A DNA stretch of 64,000 nt from Acinetobacter soli (GCF_000760595.1 NZ_BBNM01000002.1:124001-188000); one strand, 5' to 3'. Counted from the stretch's first letter, positions 26,087 to 33,839 are shown. Program-made: numbers and translations. The notes: generated by a model from the letters alone, not told the origin.

Positions 26087-26102
26087 GTTATATTTCGTCA
26101 TA

Positions 26103-26131
26103 AACACCACCTATAAGGTGGTGTTTTTTTA
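26103..26131 (+). terminator. Rho-independent terminator of ridA
   Basis: AACACCACC pairs with GGTGGTGTT around a short loop, followed by seven T residues, 17 bases past the ridA stop. Confidence 0.9.
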
Positions 26132-26175
26132 TTCAAAAACTCAATGATAAAAATAGCAATCCCAAATGAATTTCA

Positions 26176-26203
26176 TTGACAAACGATAAATATTATCAAT
26201 AAT
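26176..26203 (+). promoter_or_regulatory. candidate bfd promoter overlapped by a Fur-box-like site
   Basis: TTGACA at 26176-26181 and AATAAT at 26198-26203 form a -35/-10 pair with 16-base spacing. The spacer holds GATAAATATTATC (26185-26197), which resembles the Fur GATAAT-type inverted repeat. Iron-replete repression of bfd by Fur is known in other bacteria, so the placement makes sense. Confidence 0.55.
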
Positions 26204-26238
26204 ACCTATTATCCCATTTAAGATTGTGAATCACTCCG

Positions 26239-26433
26239 ATGTATGTATGTTTGTGTCGTGGTATTACAGATCAAGATATTAAAGATGCCGTTGCCAATGG
26301 TGCTGAAAGCTATCGCGAGATTCGTGAATTGCTCGATTTAGGTACGTGCTGTGGCCGCTGTGCGCCTGAAGCCAAAAGTATCATCAATGAAGAACTGGCT
26401 GAAATTGCCGCACGCATTTCTGTCGCTGCATAA
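26239..26433 (+). CDS. bfd: bacterioferritin-associated ferredoxin
   Basis: The 64-residue [2Fe-2S] protein docks on bacterioferritin and delivers electrons to release stored iron under iron limitation. The four cluster ligands are Cys4 and Cys6 in 'MYVCLCRGIT' and two Cys in 'GTCCGRCAPEA'. The core 'ITDQDIKDAVANGAESYREIRELLDLGTCCGRC' is diagnostic. It lies 249 bases upstream of bfr, with its own promoter and terminator. Confidence 0.96.
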   Translation: MYVCLCRGITDQDIKDAVANGAESYREIRELLDLGTCCGRCAPEAKSIINEELAEIAARISVAA

Positions 26434-26505
26434 ACCATACGCTGTGTGAATAAGTACTTAATTTATTTTATAATTTTTAATTGATATTTAGTTTTCATAC
26501 TCCTC

Positions 26506-26538
26506 CCCGCTCATCACAGTCAGCGGGTTTATTTTTTT
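26506..26538 (+). terminator. Rho-independent terminator of bfd
   Basis: CCCGCT at 26506-26511 pairs with AGCGGG at 26522-26527, followed by a T-rich run. It lies 73 bases after the bfd stop, so bfr is transcribed separately. Confidence 0.75.
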
Positions 26539-26638
26539 AAAAGCACGATATTCGACTGTTTTTGATTGCGATTTTCATTTGCTGTTCAATAAACTACTCG
26601 CCAGCACCTAAAGAGTTGATTAAACTTTAAAACATATT

Positions 26639-26656
26639 GCCTTAACTGTATAAGGC
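26639..26656 (+). repeat. inverted repeat upstream of bfr
   Basis: GCCTTA-ACTGTA-TAAGGC has perfect 6-bp arms, 27 bases before the bfr start codon. No T run follows. It could be a protein-binding site or a hairpin in the 5' leader. Confidence 0.35.
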
Positions 26657-26682
26657 GCATCATTTGTTGTTGGAGTCATATC

Positions 26683-27147
26683 ATGAAAGGCAATCGGGAC
26701 GTTATTAATCAACTCAATCAAGTGCTGTATCATCACCTGACCGCAATCAACCAATATTTCTTACATTCACGTATGTTTAATGACTGGGGCATTGAAAAAC
26801 TCGGCTCTGCCGAATACAAAGAATCGATCCGCCAAATGAAACACGCAGACAAAATAATTGAGCGTATTTTGTTTTTAGAAGGTCTGCCAAATTTACAGCA
26901 TCTGGGTAAGCTTTATATTGGTCAGCATACCGAAGAAGTGCTGAACTGTGACGTGCGTAAAGTGAAAGAAAATATTGAGACGCTCAAAAAAGCAGTTGAA
27001 ATTAGCGAAATCCAGCAGGATTATGTGTCGCGTGATTTAGTTCAAGAGATTTTAGAAAAAGAAGAAGAGTATTGGGATTGGACCACGACACAACTGGATC
27101 TGATTGAAACTATCGGCATTGAGAATTATATTCAAAGTCAGGTGTAA
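26683..27147 (+). CDS. bfr: bacterioferritin subunit with degenerate ferroxidase centre
   Basis: The 154-residue ferritin-like subunit aligns without gaps to E. coli Bfr ('INQYFLHSRMFNDWG', 'MKHADKIIERILFLEGLPNLQHLGKL', 'DYVSRDL'). The haem ligand Met52 and His54 are kept, but other ferroxidase ligands differ from the E. coli positions: Glu18 is His, Glu51 is Gln, Glu94 is Val and His130 is Tyr; Glu127 remains. It therefore should bind haem but not oxidise Fe(II) efficiently by itself. It probably co-assembles with a second ferritin subunit encoded elsewhere. Bfd, its electron donor, is the upstream neighbour. Confidence 0.9.
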   Translation: MKGNRDVINQLNQVLYHHLTAINQYFLHSRMFNDWGIEKLGSAEYKESIRQMKHADKIIERILFLEGLPNLQHLGKLYIGQHTEEVLNCDVRKVKENIETLKKAVEISEIQQDYVSRDLVQEILEKEEEYWDWTTTQLDLIETIGIENYIQSQV

Positions 27148-27161
27148 ATTAGTTTAATTAA

Positions 27162-27184
27162 AGACCCCCAATTGGGGGTGTTTT
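27162..27184. terminator. terminator of bfr, at the convergent end of the pilin ligase gene
   Basis: The palindrome ACCCCCAATTGGGGGT (27164-27179 region) is followed by a short T run on the plus strand. It touches the stop codon of the convergent ligase gene and may serve both strands. Confidence 0.75.
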
Positions 27185-28815
27185 CAATTATTACATTTTT
27201 TTATATGTGGTTGATATACGCGATTACTTATCACTTGATATGCTTGTACTATATTTTCTGCATTTTTTAAATTATCACTTTGAGTCGAGTAATATTTAGA
27301 AACACTAACAGTACTCGGATATCTATATGCTACTCTTCTAAAAAATTCTTTATCTTTGTTTTTTATTAGATAGCAGTAATCTAAATATTCTATATCTAAT
27401 TTTTCTGAATAACCATCCAAAATAAATAGATTGCTTTGAATAGGTTTGACACTGCTCTTAAACAGGTATTGTAAACTATAACTTTCTTTTTTCTCGCCCA
27501 ACTCAATTAATTGATAAGTGAATAAAGTAAATAACAACCAAGATAAAAAAACAACAATACATAAATACATTTTTTTCAAAACAAAAATATCATCCGATTT
27601 CAGCTTCAACAAAAAACCAGATATAATACCAATAGGAATTAAAAAATAAAAATAACTATAAGGGTACTCTAATAAACAGTGAAAGAAAAATACTAATATA
27701 ATAACAAATAAATAAGTTTCATTTCTATTAAGATCTGATTTAGAAATCTTTATAAGTAAGGATATAATAAAAAAAGATACTAAAGACCCAACTATCCAGC
27801 CATACCAAATTACAAAATCCAAAAAAATATTATGTGAATAAGTAAACCACTCACCTCTTGTTGAGACATTTGAAATACTTTCTATTTGCGCCAACCCAAC
27901 TTGTCCAGCACCATAACCTAGAAAAGGTTTATCAAAAGTTGCTAAAAATAATTGTGGCCAGATATCAAAGCGTGATGATGAAAGTTTCATCCTATCAAGG
28001 GTTGTATAACTATTTCCAATCGGATAAAAGTAATTAAAGAAAAATGGTATCAAAATTGTGCTCAACCAAAAAACCAAGTTTAAACAAAAAACACTTAATA
28101 CATTTTTCTTATCTGGAAATTTAGTTATGAAAAAAATACTTATTAAAATAACACTTAACCAAGCACTTCGCGATTGAGTTAAAACATTACAAAAAATTAG
28201 ACTTATAATTATAGAGTAGAAAAATAATTTATTTATTTTATAATATTTTTTCAAATAAAATAATGAAAAAAATGCCATCAAAGTCAATGTTGACAGTTGA
28301 TTTGGTTGACCCAAATTTGCTGTAGCGCGTCCATTGTACGACACACCAAATAGATATGGACTTTCAATTATTCTTATTTTTTGATTTAAACCAATAAGAA
28401 ATGATATAAGAGCCGAAAAAATTAATGAAAATAAAATCCAATGTATTAAAATAATTTGATTATACTTTTTAGAATTTAATCCAAATATTATACTTAAAAA
28501 AAATACAGATATATAAATTAAGTTAAAAAATAGATCTTGAAAACTAATGATTAATTTAAACAAATATTGAAAAAATAAAAATAAAAATAAAAATAAAAAT
28601 AAAATAAATAAAAGCGGTGCTTTTTTTGGTAAAATAATTTCTTTCAAACTTAAAATTTGATTAGTTAATAAAATAAGAAAACCCAATACTACAACAATTT
28701 CTTTGAACAAACTGGAAGAAAAATATGAGGTATTGGGTAGAATAAAGGTCAAACAAAAGCACACTATGCCTATAAATAAGACATAAAACTTTAATTTAGA
28801 AATTAAAAAATTCAT
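27184..28815 (-). CDS. PglL-type pilin O-oligosaccharyltransferase (Wzy_C family)
   Basis: The 543-residue membrane protein has about 11-12 hydrophobic segments. The family motifs are 'RATANLGQPNQLSTLTLMAFF' (PglL_A region), 'TQSRSAW', 'GYGAGQVGLAQI' and 'YSHNIFLDFVIWYGW' in the large periplasmic Wzy_C loop, and a soluble C-terminal tail. Such enzymes transfer a lipid-linked oligosaccharide to Ser/Thr of a target protein, here most likely the pilin encoded 43 bases upstream, as for the ComP-specific PglL of A. baylyi or TfpO. The gene is strikingly AT-rich compared with all neighbours and uses many AAA/TTT codons, suggesting horizontal exchange. It contains a (AAAAAT)5 run. Confidence 0.85.
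   Translation of the reverse strand: MNFLISKLKFYVLFIGIVCFCLTFILPNTSYFSSSLFKEIVVVLGFLILLTNQILSLKEIILPKKAPLLFILFLFLFLFLFFQYLFKLIISFQDLFFNLIYISVFFLSIIFGLNSKKYNQIILIHWILFSLIFSALISFLIGLNQKIRIIESPYLFGVSYNGRATANLGQPNQLSTLTLMAFFSLFYLKKYYKINKLFFYSIIISLIFCNVLTQSRSAWLSVILISIFFITKFPDKKNVLSVFCLNLVFWLSTILIPFFFNYFYPIGNSYTTLDRMKLSSSRFDIWPQLFLATFDKPFLGYGAGQVGLAQIESISNVSTRGEWFTYSHNIFLDFVIWYGWIVGSLVSFFIISLLIKISKSDLNRNETYLFVIILVFFFHCLLEYPYSYFYFLIPIGIISGFLLKLKSDDIFVLKKMYLCIVVFLSWLLFTLFTYQLIELGEKKESYSLQYLFKSSVKPIQSNLFILDGYSEKLDIEYLDYCYLIKNKDKEFFRRVAYRYPSTVSVSKYYSTQSDNLKNAENIVQAYQVISNRVYQPHIKKCNN
28571..28600 (-). repeat. (AAAAAT)5 hexanucleotide repeat inside the ligase gene
   Basis: Five perfect AAAAAT units (plus-strand sense) encode an alternating Phe-Leu stretch of a membrane helix near residues 72-81. 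Because the unit is 6 bases, slippage would add or remove two residues without shifting the frame. Confidence 0.85.
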
Positions 28816-28825
28816 CAGGTTGAAA

Positions 28826-28847
28826 GAAGAACTTCTAAAAGTTCTTC
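28826..28847 (-). terminator. hairpin between the pilin gene and its ligase gene (possible partial terminator)
   Basis: GAAGAACTT and AAGTTCTTC form a perfect 9-bp stem with a 4-base loop on the minus strand, followed by only TTTC. It begins just after the pilin stop and ends 11 bases before the ligase start codon. The weak T run suggests partial termination or mRNA stabilisation of the pilin message. Confidence 0.55.
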
Positions 28848-28858
28848 TTCAAATTAAA

Positions 28859-29296
28859 TTATGTACCACGACATTCAGAAGGTACATATTTTTTATCAGA
28901 ACTTGTTGTACATTTCCATCCAACAGAACCTGTTGATGAAAAGCTAGGAGTTAATTTTATTGAAACCCCTTTCGCTTTATCTGTCATCGTAACTGTAATA
29001 ACACCATCACTATCACTGCACTGAGCTGAAGCAACATTTGTTGTAGCTGCTGAAGCTCCTGAAGCGATTTGAGTTACACCTGTACAGTTACCACTACTTG
29101 GCATACTGGTTCCCCCAGCATTCATGATATTCTCTGAAACTGTTGCTTTCATTGCAGAAGCAGTTGTTAGGCCTTCTGTAACACGTGATCGAACCGTATA
29201 ATCTGTGTATGCAGGAATTGCAATCGCCGCCAAAATACCAATAATCGCAATAACGATCATCAATTCAATTAAGGTAAAACCTTTTTGTGCATTCAT
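28859..29296 (-). CDS. pilA: major type IV pilin (PilA/ComP)
   Basis: The 145-residue prepilin has a 6-residue leader 'MNAQKG' and the canonical '[32 protein letters not shown]' helix with Glu5. Two Cys pairs are visible: one flanks the 'GNCTGV...SAQCSD' loop, and the other is the C-terminal disulfide loop '[16 protein letters not shown]'. The chain ends SECRGT and so lacks the C-terminal Ser used by TfpO-type ligases. It forms the pilus fibre for twitching and DNA uptake. A sigma-54 promoter and PilR-like sites lie upstream, and a glycosyltransferase gene lies downstream. Confidence 0.92.
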   Translation of the reverse strand: MNAQKGFTLIELMIVIAIIGILAAIAIPAYTDYTVRSRVTEGLTTASAMKATVSENIMNAGGTSMPSSGNCTGVTQIASGASAATTNVASAQCSDSDGVITVTMTDKAKGVSIKLTPSFSSTGSVGWKCTTSSDKKYVPSECRGT

Positions 29297-29350
29297 AAAA
29301 CTTCTCCAATAATATTGTTTTTTATATCGCGTGTATCGCTATGCAAGTGA

Positions 29351-29368
29351 TTGCACAGAATATGCCAA
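29351..29368 (-). promoter_or_regulatory. sigma-54 (-24/-12) promoter of the major pilin gene
   Basis: On the minus strand the sequence TTGGCATATTCTGTGCAA has the invariant GG and GC doublets separated by exactly 10 bases, matching the RpoN consensus. It lies 55 bases before the pilin start codon. Pilin genes in Pseudomonas are RpoN- and PilR-dependent, which supports the assignment. Confidence 0.8.
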
Positions 29369-29460
29369 CTTTTTCATTTAATTTAATAACCATTAAAAAC
29401 AATTACTTATTCATATTATAAGAATATTTTTTTAAATTAAGTCACATAAAATGTAAGAAA

Positions 29461-29477
29461 CTGACAAATTTTGTCAG
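29461..29477 (-). promoter_or_regulatory. candidate PilR enhancer site
   Basis: A perfect inverted repeat CTGACAAA-T-TTTGTCAG lies about 95-110 bases upstream of the sigma-54 promoter. A second TTGTCAG copy lies nearby, at about 29494-29500. TGTC-containing elements at this distance are the known PilR targets in P. aeruginosa. Confidence 0.5.
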
Positions 29478-30058
29478 TCTAAGGGTGTAAAAATTGTCAG
29501 ATTATTTAGTGTAAAAATAAACTTAGAGTATTAAGCTCGGCATAATTCAGTTTTCAGCTAAAAACTTTAATGTTTCAGACATAAAAACGATAAAACATCA
29601 TGTGATATATCCACTATCTGACTATTTAAACAAATTTTTTAGTTTTTCTTCAAACTTATTCATTTGCTGATTTAAACGACACAACACCTAAAAGGATTAG
29701 GCTTTCTTTGAACACCCAACACACTTAATTGTTTCTTTTTTAAACAATCAAATTTAAAACCCGAGCTTTTATTTTTAAAAGTTATTTGTTAAACAATACT
29801 TTACAATAGCCAAAATTGGCACCTAGTATTTTGATCAAATTGGCCCTTGTACGAACGATCTCGAAAGCAGAAATTAATCTTGTAGGTGTGAAAAAAAACA
29901 TCATGGAGTGATGCAAGTTTTTTAAAAAAGAACATATTTTTTATGCAATTAATTTTAATTTTTTATTGCCAAAACTGATTATTAGCGGCGTAAAGATGTG
30001 CCTAAAAACGATTTTTTAAACAAAGGCAGATCTACTCCTTCGATCAAGAATCATCAAC

Positions 30059-30075
30059 TTTAACCATACGTTAAA
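30059..30075 (+). promoter_or_regulatory. candidate operator upstream of the four-gene operon
   Basis: TTTAAC and GTTAAA form 6-bp inverted arms around CATAC, about 45-60 bases upstream of the first gene of the operon. Arm and spacer size fit a dimeric repressor or activator site. The binding protein is unknown and none is encoded next to it. Confidence 0.35.
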
Positions 30076-30121
30076 ACAATGACATTCAAATATCGTAGGA
30101 CATGTAAGTGAGGGGAAAATG

Positions 30122-30988
30122 ATGTCAAGCACCTTTGGTATAGCAGGGATTCAAATGCAGGTATCTGCATTTACCAGTAACGTCGAGCAAATGGGCAATT
30201 ACATGCGTCATATTCGCATGCGTTTCCCATGGGTCAAAATGGTGCTTTTTTCAGAACTGGCGCCACTCGGTCCCAAGCATCACATGGCAGAAGCACTGCC
30301 GAGTCAAACCGAGGCACAACTGGCAGAACTGGCACGTGAAACAGGTTTATGGGTCATTCCAGGCTCGCTGTTCGAACGCACTGAAGGGCCAGACGGCGAG
30401 ATTGTCTACAACACTTTATCGGTGATTAATCCAGAAGGGCAAATTGTTGCTCGTTATCGCAAAATGTTTCCGTTTCGCCCATATGAAAAAGATGTGGCGG
30501 GTGGTGATCAATTCTGTGTATTTGATGTACCCGATGTAGGCCGCTTTGGCGTCTCGATCTGTTATGACATGTGGTTCCCGGAAACTACACGAACGCTTGC
30601 TGCAATGGGTGCCGAAGTGATTTTACACCCGACCATGACCGACACGATTGATCGTGATGTGGAACTGGCGATTGCACGGGCCTCTGCTGCTCAAAATCAG
30701 GTGTATTTCATCGACATCAATGGTGTGGGTGATGGCGGTAATGGCAGGTCGATTGTGGTCGATCCGTCAGGTTATGTTTTGCATCAGTCGGAAGCAGGTG
30801 CAGAAATTATTCCAATTGAAATCGATTTAGAAAAAGTACGTCGTGAACGTCGACGCGGACTTCGTAGTCTGGGCCAGCCACTCAAAAGCTTTCGTGACCG
30901 CGATTGCCATTTTACTGTGTACCAAAAAGACAACACCGAATTTCCTTATCTGGATAGCTTGGGGCCTTTGGTCAAACCTGAAGACTAA
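30122..30988 (+). CDS. carbon-nitrogen hydrolase (nitrilase superfamily amidase)
   Basis: The protein of about 288 residues has the nitrilase-superfamily catalytic triad: Glu46 in 'LFSELAP', Lys115 in 'ARYRKMFPF' and Cys148 in 'SICYDMWFPE' (numbered from the upstream ATG at 30119). These enzymes hydrolyse amides or carbamoyl groups on small molecules. Two adjacent ATGs exist; 30122 has better spacing from the GAGGGG site. It leads a plus-strand operon with a decarboxylase-like PLP enzyme (55-base gap), an ATP-grasp ligase and a C45-family Ntn hydrolase. The substrate is unknown; an amide or carbamoyl derivative of an amine made by the operon is a plausible guess. Confidence 0.85.
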   Translation: MSSTFGIAGIQMQVSAFTSNVEQMGNYMRHIRMRFPWVKMVLFSELAPLGPKHHMAEALPSQTEAQLAELARETGLWVIPGSLFERTEGPDGEIVYNTLSVINPEGQIVARYRKMFPFRPYEKDVAGGDQFCVFDVPDVGRFGVSICYDMWFPETTRTLAAMGAEVILHPTMTDTIDRDVELAIARASAAQNQVYFIDINGVGDGGNGRSIVVDPSGYVLHQSEAGAEIIPIEIDLEKVRRERRRGLRSLGQPLKSFRDRDCHFTVYQKDNTEFPYLDSLGPLVKPED

Positions 30989-31043
30989 CTCACGCCTCAC
31001 CTAAGCTTTACAAGATAAAGAAAATTTCTATAAAAAAAGACAT

Positions 31044-33839
31044 ATGCTTATGAAAAATACATATTCATTAAGCCAGCACCGTAGCGTATGGGAGATACGC
31101 TCGGATAGCTGGATTAATTTAGTTGAAGATATTGGGTATCTAACGGATTTAGCAGTCGATCATGTGGAGCGTGCTAAAGCACTTACACGGGTCAAATTAA
31201 CGCTCGATTTTCTGGTTCCCATTGAAAGTTACTGGGCCTTTCCAAGTAAACGCGTTTTTAATGAACTCTGCCAGAATATCGAGCGAGAAGAGTTTTCTAC
31301 AGCACGCGTTTTAGCGCGCCGGATTCATCGTGCACTCTCGGCCGGAAGCTATCGCCACGATCATACTGTTTTACAAAGCGAACGTGAATTGTCGTGCCAG
31401 ATTGAAACCACAAGCGATCAGCAAGCACGGTTATCTCAGCCGTACTTTGAGGTTCTGATTGTCGATGAAATGAGTGCAGCAGAAGAAGATGCGTTACGAC
31501 GCCGAGTCATCAGCAAACGCAATGCCGATGATCCGTTTATTTTCGATATTGTGGTGGTTCCGAGTTTTGAAGATGCCCTCATTGCCACGCTCATCAATTT
31601 TAACTTACAGGCCGTCGTGATTCGTCATGGCTTTCCATATCGCTCGGTCAATCATCTCGATATTCTGGATCGTCTGATGATCGATCTGGATCGAGATATC
31701 GAAAGCTTGCCGGAAATCGAGCGTGGCACCTTGCTCGGTAGCCGGATTGCACAACTACGCCCAGAGCTGGATTTGTATCTGGTGAATGATGCGGGCGTCG
31801 AAAACATTGCCTCACAAGCTGGCGGCGAAGTATTCAAACGAATTTTTTTCGGTGAAGAAGATCATATCGAGCTTTATAATGCCATCATGAAAGGTGTGGG
31901 CGAGCGTTATCGCACGCCATTTTTTAATGCTTTACGTGATTATTCCAAACAACCTACCGGTATGTTTCACGCCTTGCCCCTAGCGCGCGGTAAAGCCATT
32001 TTAAACAGCCACTGGATTAGTGATCTGGCACAGTTTTATGGCATGAATTTATTTATGGCTGAAACCTCTGCAACCTCAGGCGGCCTCGATTCCTTACTTG
32101 AACCTATTGGCCCGCTTAAACATGCACAGGAATATGCAGCACGCGCTTTTGGTGCCAAACGGACCTTCTTTGCCACCAATGGCACCTCGACCTGCAATAA
32201 AATTGTGGTGCAGTCGCTGGTACGCGAAGGCGATATCGTACTGGTCGACCGTAACTGCCATAAATCACACCATTATGGCTTAGTGCTCACAGGCGCTAAC
32301 GCGGCCTATCTGGACTCGTACCCACTGAACGAATATTCCATGTATGGCGCGGTACCGATTCGCCATATCAAGCAAATGCTGCTCGACTTTAAGCGTGCAG
32401 GCAAACTCGATCAGGTCAAATTACTTTTACTAACCAACTGTACTTTCGATGGCGTGGTATACGATGTCGAACGTGTCATGATGGAATGCTTGGCGATAAA
32501 ACCCGATCTCATCTTTTTATGGGATGAAGCATGGTTTGCATTTGCAAGTTGTCATCCGATTTATCGTCAGCGAACTGCCATGGCCAATGCTGCCAAACTG
32601 GCCGAGCGCTTTAAAAGCGACACGTATGCAGCACAGTATGAACAGTGGCAACAGACGATTGATTGGGACAACGATGAACAGTTACTCGACACCCGTCTGA
32701 TGCCAGATCCATCAAAGGCACGTGTCAGAGTTTATTCTACCCACTCGACCCATAAAACCCTTACCGCACTGCGTCAAGGCTCGATGATTCATATCTGGGA
32801 TCAAGACTTTAAAGAAAAAAGTGAAGAGGCCTTTATCGAAGCCTACATGACCCATACATCTACATCGGCCAATTACCAAATTTTGGCATCGTTAGATGTC
32901 GGGCGTCGCCAAGTCGAAATGGAAGGTTATCAATTGGTGCAGCGTCAGTTAGAACTGGCCATGAGCTTGCGCGAGCAAGTGATGCATCACCCTTTGCTCA
33001 AGCGTCATTTTCACTTTTTACGCGTGGGCAATGTTATTCCGGAGGCTTACCGCGAATCGGGCGTAAATAGTTATTTTGATGAAGGCAAAGGCTGGGCCAA
33101 TCTGGAAAAAGCGTGGAGCATGGATGAGTTTGTCATGGACCCAACCCGCGCAACACTCATGATCGGCATGGTTGGTATGGACGGCGATACCTTTAAAAAT
33201 ACCGAACTGATGAACAAATACGGTATTCAAATCAATAAAACCTCCCGAAACACCGTACTGTTTATTATCAATATTGGTACAACGCGCTCCGCAATTGCAT
33301 ATTTGATTGAAGTACTGATCAAGATTGCCCGCGATGTCGATCGACGCGTAGCAGATATGAGCTCGGCAGAGCGGCGTATTCATCAAAAGCGCGTGAACTC
33401 TCTCACGCAGGAACAGCCACCATTGCCTGACTTTTCGGCATTCCATGCTGCATTTCAGGGGCAGCGCCTTGATCCGGCTATACAAACCCGAGATGGCAAT
33501 ATCCGTCAGGCCTTTTTCCTGTCATATGAAGATACCAGCTGTGAATATATCGATATTGCTGATGCTGCAGCGGCGATTGCAGCCGGACGAGAACTGGTTT
33601 CAGCATTGTTTGTTATTCCGTATCCACCCGGATTCCCGATTTTGGTGCCAGGCCAAGTGATCAGCGCAGAAATTTTACAATTTATGGCTGCATTAGATGT
33701 CAAAGAAATTCATGGCTTCCGACCTGAGCTTGGTTTTCGAGTGTTTACGCAAGACACGCTGAATCGGGTACAGCAAGCCAAAGAGACCTATGAGTCTTTG
33801 CAGCAATTCCAACATATTCATCATTTACGCGCAGGTTAG
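31044..33839 (+). CDS. Orn/Lys/Arg-decarboxylase-like fold-type I PLP enzyme (931 residues)
   Basis: An N-terminal wing-like domain ('YFEVLIVDEMSAAEEDALRRR', about residues 135-310) precedes the PLP core. Core motifs are 'FFATNGTSTCNKIVVQSLV', 'DRNCHKSHHYGLVL', 'LFLWDEAWFAF', and the Schiff-base Lys571 in 'STHSTHKTLTALRQGSMIHI'. The C-terminal domain has the family 'IPYPPGFPILVPGQ'. This architecture is that of bacterial lysine, ornithine and arginine decarboxylases, but those are about 710-760 residues. The extra length is mainly in the N-terminal third and in an insertion after 'DEAWFAF'. The substrate cannot be read from the sequence. A second ATG two codons downstream could be the start. 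Confidence 0.85.
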   Translation: MLMKNTYSLSQHRSVWEIRSDSWINLVEDIGYLTDLAVDHVERAKALTRVKLTLDFLVPIESYWAFPSKRVFNELCQNIEREEFSTARVLARRIHRALSAGSYRHDHTVLQSERELSCQIETTSDQQARLSQPYFEVLIVDEMSAAEEDALRRRVISKRNADDPFIFDIVVVPSFEDALIATLINFNLQAVVIRHGFPYRSVNHLDILDRLMIDLDRDIESLPEIERGTLLGSRIAQLRPELDLYLVNDAGVENIASQAGGEVFKRIFFGEEDHIELYNAIMKGVGERYRTPFFNALRDYSKQPTGMFHALPLARGKAILNSHWISDLAQFYGMNLFMAETSATSGGLDSLLEPIGPLKHAQEYAARAFGAKRTFFATNGTSTCNKIVVQSLVREGDIVLVDRNCHKSHHYGLVLTGANAAYLDSYPLNEYSMYGAVPIRHIKQMLLDFKRAGKLDQVKLLLLTNCTFDGVVYDVERVMMECLAIKPDLIFLWDEAWFAFASCHPIYRQRTAMANAAKLAERFKSDTYAAQYEQWQQTIDWDNDEQLLDTRLMPDPSKARVRVYSTHSTHKTLTALRQGSMIHIWDQDFKEKSEEAFIEAYMTHTSTSANYQILASLDVGRRQVEMEGYQLVQRQLELAMSLREQVMHHPLLKRHFHFLRVGNVIPEAYRESGVNSYFDEGKGWANLEKAWSMDEFVMDPTRATLMIGMVGMDGDTFKNTELMNKYGIQINKTSRNTVLFIINIGTTRSAIAYLIEVLIKIARDVDRRVADMSSAERRIHQKRVNSLTQEQPPLPDFSAFHAAFQGQRLDPAIQTRDGNIRQAFFLSYEDTSCEYIDIADAAAAIAAGRELVSALFVIPYPPGFPILVPGQVISAEILQFMAALDVKEIHGFRPELGFRVFTQDTLNRVQQAKETYESLQQFQHIHHLRAG

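Larger units (their letters stand above)
29369..30121. other. AT-rich intergenic region between the pilin gene and the carbon-nitrogen hydrolase operon
   Basis: About 750 bases hold no open frame with coding features. Visible elements are the candidate PilR repeat (29461-29477), a TTTGATCAAA palindrome at 29830-29839, a weak hairpin CATCA/TGATG flanked by an A run and a T run (about 29891-29924), and a TTTAAC-CATAC-GTTAAA repeat at 30059-30075. It may hold regulatory sites or a small RNA, but none is proven by sequence. Confidence 0.5.

Noticed and set aside
29820..29868. sigma-54-like TGGCAC on the plus strand upstream of the carbon-nitrogen hydrolase operon
   Set aside because: The required GC doublet is not present 10 bases after GG.
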